Source of the DNA: Enteractinococcus helveticum
GTDB taxonomy: Bacteria > Actinomycetota > Actinomycetes > Actinomycetales > Micrococcaceae
Assembly (NCBI RefSeq): GCF_020742345.1
Contig: NZ_DYXC01000077.1
Coordinates: 1-16,104, forward strand
Reading direction: 5' to 3'
Length of the DNA stretch: 16,104 nt
Positions 7,612 through 14,415 of the stretch are shown piece by piece (the stretch's first letter is position 1; every line of letters begins with the position of its first letter). Both the position numbers and the translations under genes were made by a program. Under the pieces are notes generated by a model that worked only from the letters and a program-made list of their open reading frames with translations, did no database searches and was not told the DNA's origin.

Positions 7612-8886
7612 TTACTGTGTCGCGGCCTGTGAATCGTCCATTTCGTACTCAATGCTGGGGTCATAATCCTTGGGAGTTATTGTTATCACCACGCGACGGT
7701 TTTGTTGACGCCCGTCATCCGAAGAATTTGATGCCCGCGGATGCTCATCCCCGAGACCCGCAGCCGACATATCTTCAGCCGCCAGATCGGTATGCTCCGT
7801 TAACCATTGCAGCACGGATTCCGCTCGGCGCTCCGACAGTTCAGTATTATCTGTGTACTGCTGCGATGGCAGGTTATCGGTGTGTCCTTCAACCGTAATG
7901 GTGACGTCGTCACTGCGGTCGGCAATATCGTCGGCAATCGCCTGCAGCTCGGCGGTCGCATCAGGGCGCAGCTGGTGATCATCGCTATCGAACAGCACAT
8001 CACCCTCGGTCGTATAAGCGGTGACTTCGTTGCGCTCCGCAAACTCGGTGTGGTCACTACCTTCAACCCGATACTGCTTCAGCATGTCTTGGGGTACAAG
8101 AGCCGAGCCCACAACCGTTGTAGGTGTGGTATACCCAGACAAGTTCATGCTCGGAATGCGCACCCCACTTTCCGTGGTAACCGCCGCGCGTGAAGCACGA
8201 TCTGACTTCTTCCACGTTGAGCTAATCCACGGGCGCATAATATGGGGCCTCAGAACATGCGAAACCAACTCGCCAGCTTCGGCATCCTCCGGTTCTGTCT
8301 GGCACACTTGCTCTGCCCGCACGCTGTCTTCCTGAACCGGCTCAACTTCGAAGCCCTCCTGAATGACTTCTTCAAGAACGGTGCCATCGGGGAGCTCAAC
8401 CGATTCCAGTTTTCGATCAGGGACGCGATATCCAGGGATAAATGCCCCGGAAATCTCGACCGCCGGCAAACACCCGCCCGGCGCCGGGTATTCAATAATG
8501 CACCCAGCCTGCCCGACCCGCTCGGGCACAATAATGTCCGGTGCACCCGGAATTTCTACCTGTTCACCATCAAAGTCCACGGTCTGGGCATCGGCGCCCT
8601 CAAGACGTTGTTCCTCAATGACGACGTCGTCAAGCCACTCCACCGTGGCCCCGTCGATCTGTTCGGCCTCCTGGCACACTTCAAAAGAAACCGGGTCATC
8701 CACCTCAGCGATCAACTCAGCATCGTCGGTGGCAGTGGCATTTTTGGTTGGTGACGACGACGCAGCATTTGCGCCGTCGTCATCAATTTCTGTGGGATTT
8801 TGTGCGGCACACGAGGTCAGCACCAGGGTGGCTGAAACCAGCATTGCCCAGCAGTTACGGGACAGGATGGATCGGGCAGTGGTCAT
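7612..8886 (-). CDS. OmpA-domain lipoprotein with a four-cysteine extracellular region
   Basis: A 424-residue cell-envelope protein. The ATG at 8886 is preceded by AAGGAGA at a 5-6 nt spacing; the upstream TTG at 8901 overlaps that site and is not used. Residues 1-26 are a lipoprotein signal (lipobox LTSC, Cys26), followed by a Ser/Thr/Asp-rich linker to about residue 60. A middle region of unknown fold has Cys71, Cys129, Cys139 and Cys195, enough for two disulfides. From about residue 295 there is an OmpA/MotB C-terminal domain ('GDVLFDSDD', G334-H-T-D337, 'LSERRAESV', 'NRRVVI' at 406-411) with the Asp and Arg that hold diaminopimelate of peptidoglycan. It likely tethers membrane to cell wall. 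It is transcribed alone. The middle region's role is unknown. Confidence 0.88.
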   Translation of the reverse strand: MTTARSILSRNCWAMLVSATLVLTSCAAQNPTEIDDDGANAASSSPTKNATATDDAELIAEVDDPVSFEVCQEAEQIDGATVEWLDDVVIEEQRLEGADAQTVDFDGEQVEIPGAPDIIVPERVGQAGCIIEYPAPGGCLPAVEISGAFIPGYRVPDRKLESVELPDGTVLEEVIQEGFEVEPVQEDSVRAEQVCQTEPEDAEAGELVSHVLRPHIMRPWISSTWKKSDRASRAAVTTESGVRIPSMNLSGYTTPTTVVGSALVPQDMLKQYRVEGSDHTEFAERNEVTAYTTEGDVLFDSDDHQLRPDATAELQAIADDIADRSDDVTITVEGHTDNLPSQQYTDNTELSERRAESVLQWLTEHTDLAAEDMSAAGLGDEHPRASNSSDDGRQQNRRVVITITPKDYDPSIEYEMDDSQAATQ

Positions 8887-9114
8887 GAGGTCTCCTTGCA
8901 AAAATAACGTGTGTCAGTGGTGCAGTTGAGTCCGGATGATGGGTGGGGAAAGATGTGCAGACGTCCAAAAACCTGTCCGGTTTGAGTAATCGTTGCTCTG
9001 CCGACTGGTTAGTTACGCGACGATTCTAGAGGGTAATCGCGGGGTGAGTACGTGTTTTACTCTTGAAGAAGTCGAAGCGTGTGCGCTGGCAGCCGGGCAC
9101 TTAGACTGGTGGGC
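8887..9114. promoter_or_regulatory. Divergent promoter region between OmpA lipoprotein and aldo/keto reductase
   Basis: This 228-bp non-coding gap must contain both promoters. On the plus strand TAGACT at 9101-9106 fits a -10 box and ends only 8 nt before the reductase ATG, with no clear purine-rich ribosome site, so a leaderless transcript is possible. On the minus strand I see the ribosome site at 8891-8897 but no clear promoter. No other gene is apparent. Confidence 0.4.
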
Positions 9115-9918
9115 ATGCGCTCAGAACTTATTGGTTTCGGAACCCTTGTACAAGCCGGCAAAGACAACCCAGATATTTACCGCACCGCGACCCTTTCGGC
9201 CCTGGAGGCCGGGTATCGCACTCTTGATACCGCGCTGCGCTATGAAAACGAAGTCCAAGTTGGTCAGGCGATTGCCCAGTCGGATGTGCCGCGCGAAGAC
9301 ATCAAAGTGACCACGAAGATCCCGGGCCGTTTCCAGGGATACCACGAAGCGAAAACGTCGATCATTCGCTCGCTGATTGACCTTGACCAGGCTTACGTTG
9401 ATGCCGCACTGATCCACTGGCCGCTGCCACATCAGCACAAATATGTGGACACCTGGCGCGCGATGATTGAAATGCGTGACGCCGGACTGATTCGTACCAT
9501 TGGGGTGTCGAACTTCTTGCCCGAACACCTGCAGCGCCTAGCGGATGAGACCGGTGAAATGCCGGCGATTAACCAGGTTGAGATGCACCCGTATTTCGGT
9601 CAGGCTCAGCTGCGCGCCTTCCACGAAGAGCACGGCATTCAGACGCAGGCGTGGTCGCCGCTGGGCAGGACGACGGATATGATCAAGGACCCGGTGTTGG
9701 CCAAGGTTGCCGAAAAGCACTCGGTGACCCCGGTTGAGGTCGTGCTGGCGTGGCATGTGCACCACGGTTCGGTTCCGGTGCCGGCGTCGTCGAATCCTGA
9801 ACGCCAGCGTGCGAACCTGCACTTTACCGTTGAGCTGGATGACCAGGATATTGCTGAGATCGATGGTCTGGAACGCGGCCGGATCTATCAGGATCCGGCA
9901 ACCCACGAAGAGTTCTAG
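9115..9918 (+). CDS. Aldo/keto reductase (AKR, 2,5-diketo-D-gluconate reductase-like)
   Basis: A 267-residue cytosolic NADPH-dependent oxidoreductase of the (beta/alpha)8 AKR superfamily. The ATG at 9115 begins 'MRSELIGFGT', the usual first strand; an in-frame GTG at 9079 would add 12 residues with no family counterpart. The catalytic tetrad is visible: D38 and Y43 in 'DTALRYENE', K68 in 'VTTKIPG', H101 in 'ALIHWP'. Other signatures are 'IGVSNFLPEHL', 'NQVEMHPYF' and the NADP-binding 'PVPASSNPERQRANL'. The natural carbonyl substrate cannot be assigned. Its 3' end is notable: two damaged copies of this same stretch lie downstream at about 13523 and 14318, in the same orientation. The stop is 26 nt from that of the convergent gene. 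Confidence 0.93.
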   Translation: MRSELIGFGTLVQAGKDNPDIYRTATLSALEAGYRTLDTALRYENEVQVGQAIAQSDVPREDIKVTTKIPGRFQGYHEAKTSIIRSLIDLDQAYVDAALIHWPLPHQHKYVDTWRAMIEMRDAGLIRTIGVSNFLPEHLQRLADETGEMPAINQVEMHPYFGQAQLRAFHEEHGIQTQAWSPLGRTTDMIKDPVLAKVAEKHSVTPVEVVLAWHVHHGSVPVPASSNPERQRANLHFTVELDDQDIAEIDGLERGRIYQDPATHEEF

Positions 9919-9944
9919 CCCACGAGGTCACTGGCATCTGGCGG

Positions 9945-10772
9945 CTAGGTTGTGGAATCGAAATTGACCCGCTCGGTGGCGGTGGCCTCAGCTAGGTCGT
10001 GCCAGAGTTCGATATCTTGGGCATTGGGGAGTTGTTCTAGGATGTTTTGCCACGCAGCCCAGGGGTGCATGATCGCAAGTGCGTGTTTGGTCCGGGAGAA
10101 CATACCGCCCGAAGAGACCGGGGCAAGGATTCCTGCGGGTGTATCAATCCAGAACATGTCGTGGTCAATGATTCCATCAACACTGAACAGTTTGATACTC
10201 AACATCATGAAACGTAGACGACCAGCAGCAAGGTGTGCTGAGATCTCGGGCAGGGCTTGGGCGGTCAGCCTGGTCAATTCATCATGGGCTTTGCGGCGTT
10301 GTGTTTCGTCCATACCGGGAGCGATGTTGGTGAGCAGTCGAGGCTTCACCGGAACCTGAACTGTGTCCGATACAGGAGACAGTGGGCCTAAGTTCGTGGC
10401 GTCAAATACTTGCTCGTATAAAGTGCCCCCACTCGTCAGCTCCAGGGTGGTCGTTTCCAGCGGTGTGTTATGCATGGAAATGATGCCGTGGCGACTGCCC
10501 CACAGCACGGTGCTTGAGGACGGTTCTTGTTCCAAACCGTCCCACAGCATGACGCTCAGGGTCATCGCTGTCTCAGCAAGAGCTGAAAACAGGAGACCAT
10601 ACCTGGGACCAGGTTTGCCGGCGGCGATGATCGGTCGTCCATGGTGGTCGGCAACGGTGGCGGTGTCATCAATGGCACGGCGCCCGTACCCGGGCCCGTC
10701 TGGCAGTGTTGCCTCCAACAGTTCCATGAGGTGATCGTTATTCAGAACGCACACCAGGTGTGGCTGGGTCAT
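9945..10772 (-). CDS. EspG-like hypothetical protein, last gene of the candidate T7SS toxin operon
   Basis: A 275-residue soluble protein with no signal peptide or membrane segment. I do not recognise it with certainty. Its length, the hydrophobic helix 'LLFSALAETAMTLSVML' followed by strands with turns, and the 'VQVPVKP' strand before a helical region resemble the pattern of EspG, the cytosolic chaperone of mycobacterial ESX substrates. That is a fold-pattern impression, not a sequence match. Its ATG overlaps the stop of the preceding gene by 4 nt (ATGA, 10769-10772), so it is translationally coupled to the LpqN-like gene and belongs to the four-gene operon. A chaperone or second immunity role would fit the context. 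It is absent from the decayed second copy of the locus. Confidence 0.75.
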   Translation of the reverse strand: MTQPHLVCVLNNDHLMELLEATLPDGPGYGRRAIDDTATVADHHGRPIIAAGKPGPRYGLLFSALAETAMTLSVMLWDGLEQEPSSSTVLWGSRHGIISMHNTPLETTTLELTSGGTLYEQVFDATNLGPLSPVSDTVQVPVKPRLLTNIAPGMDETQRRKAHDELTRLTAQALPEISAHLAAGRLRFMMLSIKLFSVDGIIDHDMFWIDTPAGILAPVSSGGMFSRTKHALAIMHPWAAWQNILEQLPNAQDIELWHDLAEATATERVNFDSTT

Positions 10773-11290
10773 GGTCGGATTTTCCGTTCTAAACAGTATG
10801 CGATGGCCTGGCTGTTGCCGATCCAGTGGGCATCGGCAGTGGCCCAGGTGACCGTCAGGGTGGATTCTTGGCCGTCGGCTCGCGAAATAAACTGTGCCAT
10901 CGTCACCGGGACGCCTTCAGCGGTGGTGTACATCGCTAATCGATAGACCGCAGGCTCCGGCGTCAGACCCATGTGCTGGACCGCAAGATCGATGAGCCGG
11001 TACCCGGTCATTTCTTGACGGTAATACGCATCAACCTGGTGCTGGTCTGCAAGTACTTCCTCCACGGTCATCCGGGTGAAGCCGTCCGGCAAGGCCGCAG
11101 TGAGCAGCGTCAGATTCGGGTTGAATCCCAATGTTTCGGCCTGATCCGCACGAGCTACTAGTGCCCCGTCGTTGGCGCCCGAGGTGTCAACGCTCCACCC
11201 CTCCGGAATCCGCAAGACCCAGGGCATACCGGGTTCATCAACGACCAGAGCGTTGCCACCCAAATAGTCAGCCTCGTCGTGTGGCATCAT
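10769..11290 (-). CDS. LpqN/DcrB (DUF1795)-like protein of the candidate T7SS toxin operon
   Basis: A 173-residue protein without signal peptide. The ATG at 11290 overlaps the stop of the membrane-protein gene as TGATG, with GGAGGAAG just upstream; a second ATG directly follows at 11287. The pattern 'LRIPEGW', 'FNPNLTLLTAALPDG', 'EEVLADQHQVDAYYRQEM' and a final 'AIAYCLERK' helix recalls the Mog1/PsbP-like fold shared by actinobacterial LpqN proteins and DcrB/DUF1795. In Gram-negative bacteria, DUF1795 proteins of the EagR type chaperone the transmembrane segments of type VI effectors. The coupling here to a protein with a hydrophobic glycine-zipper tail makes a similar escort role attractive, but this is inference. 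The fold call is moderate; reality of the gene is high. Confidence 0.82.
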   Translation of the reverse strand: MMPHDEADYLGGNALVVDEPGMPWVLRIPEGWSVDTSGANDGALVARADQAETLGFNPNLTLLTAALPDGFTRMTVEEVLADQHQVDAYYRQEMTGYRLIDLAVQHMGLTPEPAVYRLAMYTTAEGVPVTMAQFISRADGQESTLTVTWATADAHWIGNSQAIAYCLERKIRP

Positions 11291-11796
11291 CAGCTTCCTC
11301 CATTTGCAGACATACTCCAAATGCCGACCACCAAGACCACAGCCACAGTGCCGACGGCGATGAGGGTCCCCGAAACATTGGCCGATATTTCAGATTTCTT
11401 GACTTGGGGATCTTGCCATCGGCGCTTCCGGGCGACACGTTTCAGTCTGCGGTGTTCCCGGTCTTGTGTGCGAATCCACTTCGGCACAAGAAACGGTGGC
11501 ATCGGCACGCCAAATAATGTCAGTAGAAAGGCTGGTCCTACAATAAATACTGCGAAAAGCATAGGAATGCCCAGGACCAGCAAGAGAGCATCTGGAAGGC
11601 CATGGTGCTCCGCAAACGTGCCTACGCCTGTCGTCCCGAGCAAGGTGAGCGAAATTGGGATGGCATACAGCAGTGATGCTCTGGCCCAATCGTTTTCTGG
11701 CCAAGTGGCCGATGCGTTGGGTTTGAGCAGCCATCTGATCCAGAAGACCAGGACAACTATTACTGTCAACCCGCCAAGAAGTTCCCAAATTTTCAT
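11290..11796 (-). CDS. Small multi-pass membrane protein, candidate immunity protein (copy A)
   Basis: A 168-residue membrane protein with about four transmembrane segments: residues ~6-25, ~41-60, ~68-97 (long, possibly two) and ~143-163, separated by a basic cytosolic loop ('DREHRRLKRVARKRRW'). It starts by ATGA overlap with the toxin-like gene (11793-11796), so the two proteins would be made in fixed ratio. No enzyme motif is seen. A paralogue lies at 13727-14236. The two are nearly identical over the first ~40 and last ~70 residues but differ in the middle membrane segments. Strict pairing with a glycine-zipper protein plus a diversified duplicate is the pattern of immunity proteins to membrane-depolarising T7SS toxins such as TspA/TsaI of Staphylococcus aureus. 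Function is inferred only. Confidence 0.85.
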   Translation of the reverse strand: MKIWELLGGLTVIVVLVFWIRWLLKPNASATWPENDWARASLLYAIPISLTLLGTTGVGTFAEHHGLPDALLLVLGIPMLFAVFIVGPAFLLTLFGVPMPPFLVPKWIRTQDREHRRLKRVARKRRWQDPQVKKSEISANVSGTLIAVGTVAVVLVVGIWSMSANGGS

Positions 11797-13319
11797 GATT
11801 TCCCGAACATCCCGCCAAAAAAGTCGCCAACCGCTTTCGCGCCATCGGCTAATCCCTTACTCGCGGCGTCGAACGTATCGGCTGCACCCCGGGCAAACTT
11901 GCCACCAAAGTCTTTTGCCATGTCACCGATCTTTTGGCCGACTGCTGTGCCTGCAACGCCCCCGATGACACCACCAACGAAGCCACCAATCACGGTGCCA
12001 GCCCCCGGGGCTATCGCTGAACCGATGGCCGCTCCCAGAGCCGCACCACCCCAGGCACCAATACCTGTATGCCCGGCTACTGAGATTCCTACTGTAGCGG
12101 TACGACCGACTTTCTCCGAGGTGCGCATATTCGGGTCTTGTGAGTCCTGCTGCCATTGATCGTACCCACTAAAGATTCCAGCCATACCAGCGCTGGCAGG
12201 GCCCAACACTTTACCAAAGTTGCCCCACCTTTGGGCAGCTTTCGTAGAGTCCTTTGCTTTATTCTTTTTCGGGGTTCGTATTTGGGTCAGGTTCTGAAAG
12301 ACCCTTCCCCGGAAAGAACTCGGACGTTGATGTGGCTTCGCGAACTGGCCAGTGTTGTGAGCATCCCAATTGCGATAATCTGTGGCCCAAGAAATGAACT
12401 TCTGGGTGGAAGGAAACCGTTTTCCAAGCCGCCGGAGCGGTTTTGGCAACCACCCAACCTTTGTGTTCACAGGTTTCGTAAGTCGTTCCATCCGAGCGCG
12501 CTGCGCAGGGTCTGCCATGTAGGTCATCCCCGCCGAAGCGGCCCAGAGAGACTGATCCCAACCATTCGGTAGGATGCCCGGTGGCGTGAGCATCAGCTTT
12601 TCGTCTAGCCAGTTCCATGTGGCTCCAGCTATCGATACGAACTGGTCGGCTATGTCTTTTAGCCAGGTGACGTCAGCCTGATTTTCTTGTAGAAGATCTT
12701 CGAAACCGCCAATGAACGAGTTACTCCCGATCGGGACCCACGAGCACGATCCAGTAAAATTCAGCCAAGCATTCCGCAATTGGACCTGCTCATGGCCGAG
12801 CTGAATGTCCAGGCTATGTGATTGTTGTACAAAGGTCCGCAAACGCTCAGGAGCAGCCGAGACCCGACCGTTATCACCGCTGATGGCAGCACGATTGCGT
12901 TGAGGACATTCAAATGCGGAATGAATCGGGGATGGCACGATGCGGTCGGCTGACGGTTTGGGATCCCATGGCTCCAGAAACACTCCTCCGGCGGGAACAG
13001 TAACACGCTGGATTTGGCGTGCTGTTTCTCTGTCCCACCAGGCAGCAAGATTGGCTTGTCGTGATTGTTCTTGTTCATATTGCCACTTGGCCTCCTGCAG
13101 TTGTGGAACGAGATCTTCCAACACGCCAGCGAGTCTACCTCGAGCTTCGGACTCTGCCACACAGTTCTGGGTAAATGCCCGAGCATACCCGCCAGAGAAA
13201 TCCTCCAACGCTTGGGTCATGAGATGTTCTCGGATGGGGCCTTGTGCTCGTAACTTACCAGCGGTATTTTTGGCAGCAGATATTAACTGATCAGCTGTCG
13301 CGACACTAAACGCCACCAC
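11793..13319 (-). CDS. Candidate T7SS effector: WXG100-like helical N-terminus and C-terminal glycine-zipper membrane domain
   Basis: About 508 residues. The frame is open to TTG at 13328, but GGAAGGG at 13329-13335 abuts that codon and sits 9 nt before GTG at 13319, so I take the GTG ('MVAFSVATADQL'). The first ~95 residues look like a helical hairpin with an F-x-G turn ('EDFSGGYARAF'), similar to WXG100 proteins. A second helical region near residues 155-260 has 'WLNFTGSCSW' and 'FIGGFEDLLQENQ'. A basic linker near 290-370 follows. Residues ~410-465 are a Gly/Ala-rich zipper ('GAWGGAALGAAIGSAIAPG' and onward) able to enter membranes, and an amphipathic Gly/Ala/Lys tail completes it. There is no signal peptide and no recognised nuclease or enzyme motif. 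A pore-forming effector exported by a T7SS encoded elsewhere is my reading; a structural ESX substrate is the alternative. Confidence 0.85.
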   Translation of the reverse strand: MVAFSVATADQLISAAKNTAGKLRAQGPIREHLMTQALEDFSGGYARAFTQNCVAESEARGRLAGVLEDLVPQLQEAKWQYEQEQSRQANLAAWWDRETARQIQRVTVPAGGVFLEPWDPKPSADRIVPSPIHSAFECPQRNRAAISGDNGRVSAAPERLRTFVQQSHSLDIQLGHEQVQLRNAWLNFTGSCSWVPIGSNSFIGGFEDLLQENQADVTWLKDIADQFVSIAGATWNWLDEKLMLTPPGILPNGWDQSLWAASAGMTYMADPAQRARMERLTKPVNTKVGWLPKPLRRLGKRFPSTQKFISWATDYRNWDAHNTGQFAKPHQRPSSFRGRVFQNLTQIRTPKKNKAKDSTKAAQRWGNFGKVLGPASAGMAGIFSGYDQWQQDSQDPNMRTSEKVGRTATVGISVAGHTGIGAWGGAALGAAIGSAIAPGAGTVIGGFVGGVIGGVAGTAVGQKIGDMAKDFGGKFARGAADTFDAASKGLADGAKAVGDFFGGMFGKS

Positions 13320-13522
13320 CAGATACAACCCTTCCGATCAAACGAACCTGTGCCAGTGTATGACATCAAACCGGGACAACAGCAAATCGCGCCAATTGTT
13401 TTTGCGTGCGATCACCATCTCCAGTTGTCGGCGTCCACTAGAATGTTGATGATCAGCCAGTTAGGCGGGACTGGGCCGTAGTAACTGCTTGGGTATGTGA
13501 CAGATGTTGGTAGGGGCCAGAG
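13320..13522. other. Non-coding stretch upstream of the toxin-like gene
   Basis: Nothing with good coding character is seen here. It holds the ribosome site for the toxin-like gene (13329-13335) and must hold the operon promoter, but I cannot point to clear -35/-10 boxes. Together with 13523-13726 it makes a ~400-bp gap containing only a broken AKR piece. Confidence 0.5.
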
Positions 13523-13628
13523 GCGTCGAATTCTGAACGACAGCTCGCGAATCTGCACTTCACGGTTGCACTGGAACACAAGAATTTTGATGCGATCTAG
13601 CGTCACTCCATTGGGCCGGCATATCCAC
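13523..13628 (+). pseudogene. Fragment of an aldo/keto reductase 3' end (first relic)
   Basis: Read on the plus strand, the first codons give 'ASNSERQLANLHFTVALE', matching 'SSNPERQRANLHFTVELD' near the C-terminus of the reductase at 9115-9918. A TAG at 13598-13600 breaks the frame, and similarity fades with indels by about 13628 (the GGCCGG-A-TAT stretch is still recognisable). No upstream AKR coding sequence is present, so this is a decayed remnant, not a gene. It is in the same orientation as the intact reductase and directly precedes the second membrane-protein copy. Confidence 0.8.
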
Positions 13629-13697
13629 TGTTAGCGCGGGACGTATGAGGTGATTGATGGGGCTTGATTTGTGCGAATGGTAGAACTCTTGGAGAGT

Positions 13698-13727
13698 CTA
13701 CGACTGTGTGGCTCGAGCAGTACTCAT
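13698..13727 (-). pseudogene. Start-site relic of a lost gene downstream of immunity copy B
   Basis: The GGAGGAAA ribosome site and TGATG stop/start overlap seen before the LpqN-like gene at 11290 are preserved at the end of copy B, but the reading frame from ATG at 13727 ends after nine codons ('MSTARATQS'). No similarity to the LpqN-like protein follows. The rest of the downstream genes were probably deleted. Confidence 0.55.
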
Positions 13728-14236
13728 CAGTTTCCTCCATTTGTAGATATACTCCAAATGCCGATAACCAGGACTACAGCCACGGTGCCGACGGCGATGA
13801 GGGTTCCCGAAACATTGGCTGATATTTCAGATTTCTTGACTTCAGGATCTTGCCATCGGCGCTTCCGCGCAAGACGTTTCAGTCTGCGGTGTTCCCGGTC
13901 TTGGGTTCGAATCCACTTCGGCACAAGGAATGGGGGCATCGGCACGCCAAATAACTGCAGTAAGAAGATCACCGGCAGCACAAAGATTGCGCAAGCTCCT
14001 GGAAGGCCCAAGATCATCAGCAGGAGGGCCTCTGGGACACTGTGGTGCTCAGCGAAACTATGGACTCCCGCCATTCCAAGTACGGCTAGAAAATATGGGA
14101 TGCCGTACAGCAGCGATGCTCGCGCCCAATTATCTTGTGGCCAGGTAGCTGATGGGTTGGGTTTGAGGAGCCAGCGGATCCAGAAGATCAAAATGACCAG
14201 CGCTGTCAACCCGCCAAGGAGTTCCCAAATTTTCAT
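13727..14236 (-). CDS. Small multi-pass membrane protein, candidate immunity protein (copy B)
   Basis: A 169-residue paralogue of the protein at 11290-11796. The first ~40 residues and the last ~70 ('FGVPMPPFLVPKW' through 'ISANVSGTLIAVGT') are almost unchanged, whereas residues ~42-95 covering the middle membrane segments carry many substitutions and one extra residue (for example 'YFLAVLGMAGVHS' against 'ISLTLLGTTGVGT'). Its ATG still overlaps the stop of a toxin-gene remnant as ATGA. The frame is intact despite loss of both gene neighbours, which argues for selection to keep it, as expected of an orphan immunity gene protecting against toxin variants from relatives. The promoter that would drive it now is unclear, since its original upstream gene is gone. 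Confidence 0.83.
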   Translation of the reverse strand: MKIWELLGGLTALVILIFWIRWLLKPNPSATWPQDNWARASLLYGIPYFLAVLGMAGVHSFAEHHSVPEALLLMILGLPGACAIFVLPVIFLLQLFGVPMPPFLVPKWIRTQDREHRRLKRLARKRRWQDPEVKKSEISANVSGTLIAVGTVAVVLVIGIWSISTNGGN

Positions 14237-14312
14237 GATTTCCCGAATACTCAGCCAATAAAGTCGTCAACGGCCTTCGCGCCGTCGGCTAATCCATTAC
14301 TCAGGGTAACGA
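14233..14312 (-). pseudogene. 3' remnant of a second glycine-zipper toxin gene
   Basis: On the minus strand this reads 'SNGLADGAKAVDDFIG', a TGA, then 'VFGKS' and the final TGA overlapping copy B's start. It aligns with the last codons of the intact toxin-like gene ('SKGLADGAKAVGDFFGG', 'MFGKS'), where a Gly codon replaces the internal stop. Similarity ends near 14312, immediately before a second AKR remnant. Only about 25 codons survive, so the rest of the toxin gene has been deleted. Confidence 0.85.
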
Positions 14313-14317
14313 ATATA

Positions 14318-14412
14318 TTTGACGTCGAATTCGATGCCGCAGAAATCGTGGCAATTGATGAATCGGAGCGCGACAGGATCTATATGGATCCGGCACCCAC
14401 GAAGAGTTTTAG
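14318..14412 (+). pseudogene. Fragment of an aldo/keto reductase 3' end (second relic)
   Basis: The plus strand reads 'FDVEFDAAEIVAIDESERDRIYMDPA', matching the reductase C-terminus 'FTVELDDQDIAEIDGLERGRIYQDPA'. A one-base deletion after GATCCGGCA shifts the frame, yet the original stop (TTTTAG, ending 14412) is still visible. By hand alignment about 70% of bases agree over the last ~95 nt of the intact gene. It ends 3 nt before the M20 hydrolase stop, in the convergent arrangement expected if an AKR gene once lay beside this operon. Confidence 0.85.
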
Positions 14413-14415
14413 GCC

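Noticed and set aside
12761..13186. Minus-strand frame of 141 codons inside the toxin-like gene
   Set aside because: It lies in another frame of the same strand, has no ribosome site, and the host frame continues through it with sensible composition.
13412..13606. Minus-strand 64-codon open frame
   Set aside because: It covers the strand opposite the AKR fragment and shows no family character or ribosome site.
13320..13726. Possible mobile element in the gap between toxin and copy B
   Set aside because: No transposase, integrase, terminal inverted repeats or tRNA-type attachment site seen; only AKR remnant sequence.
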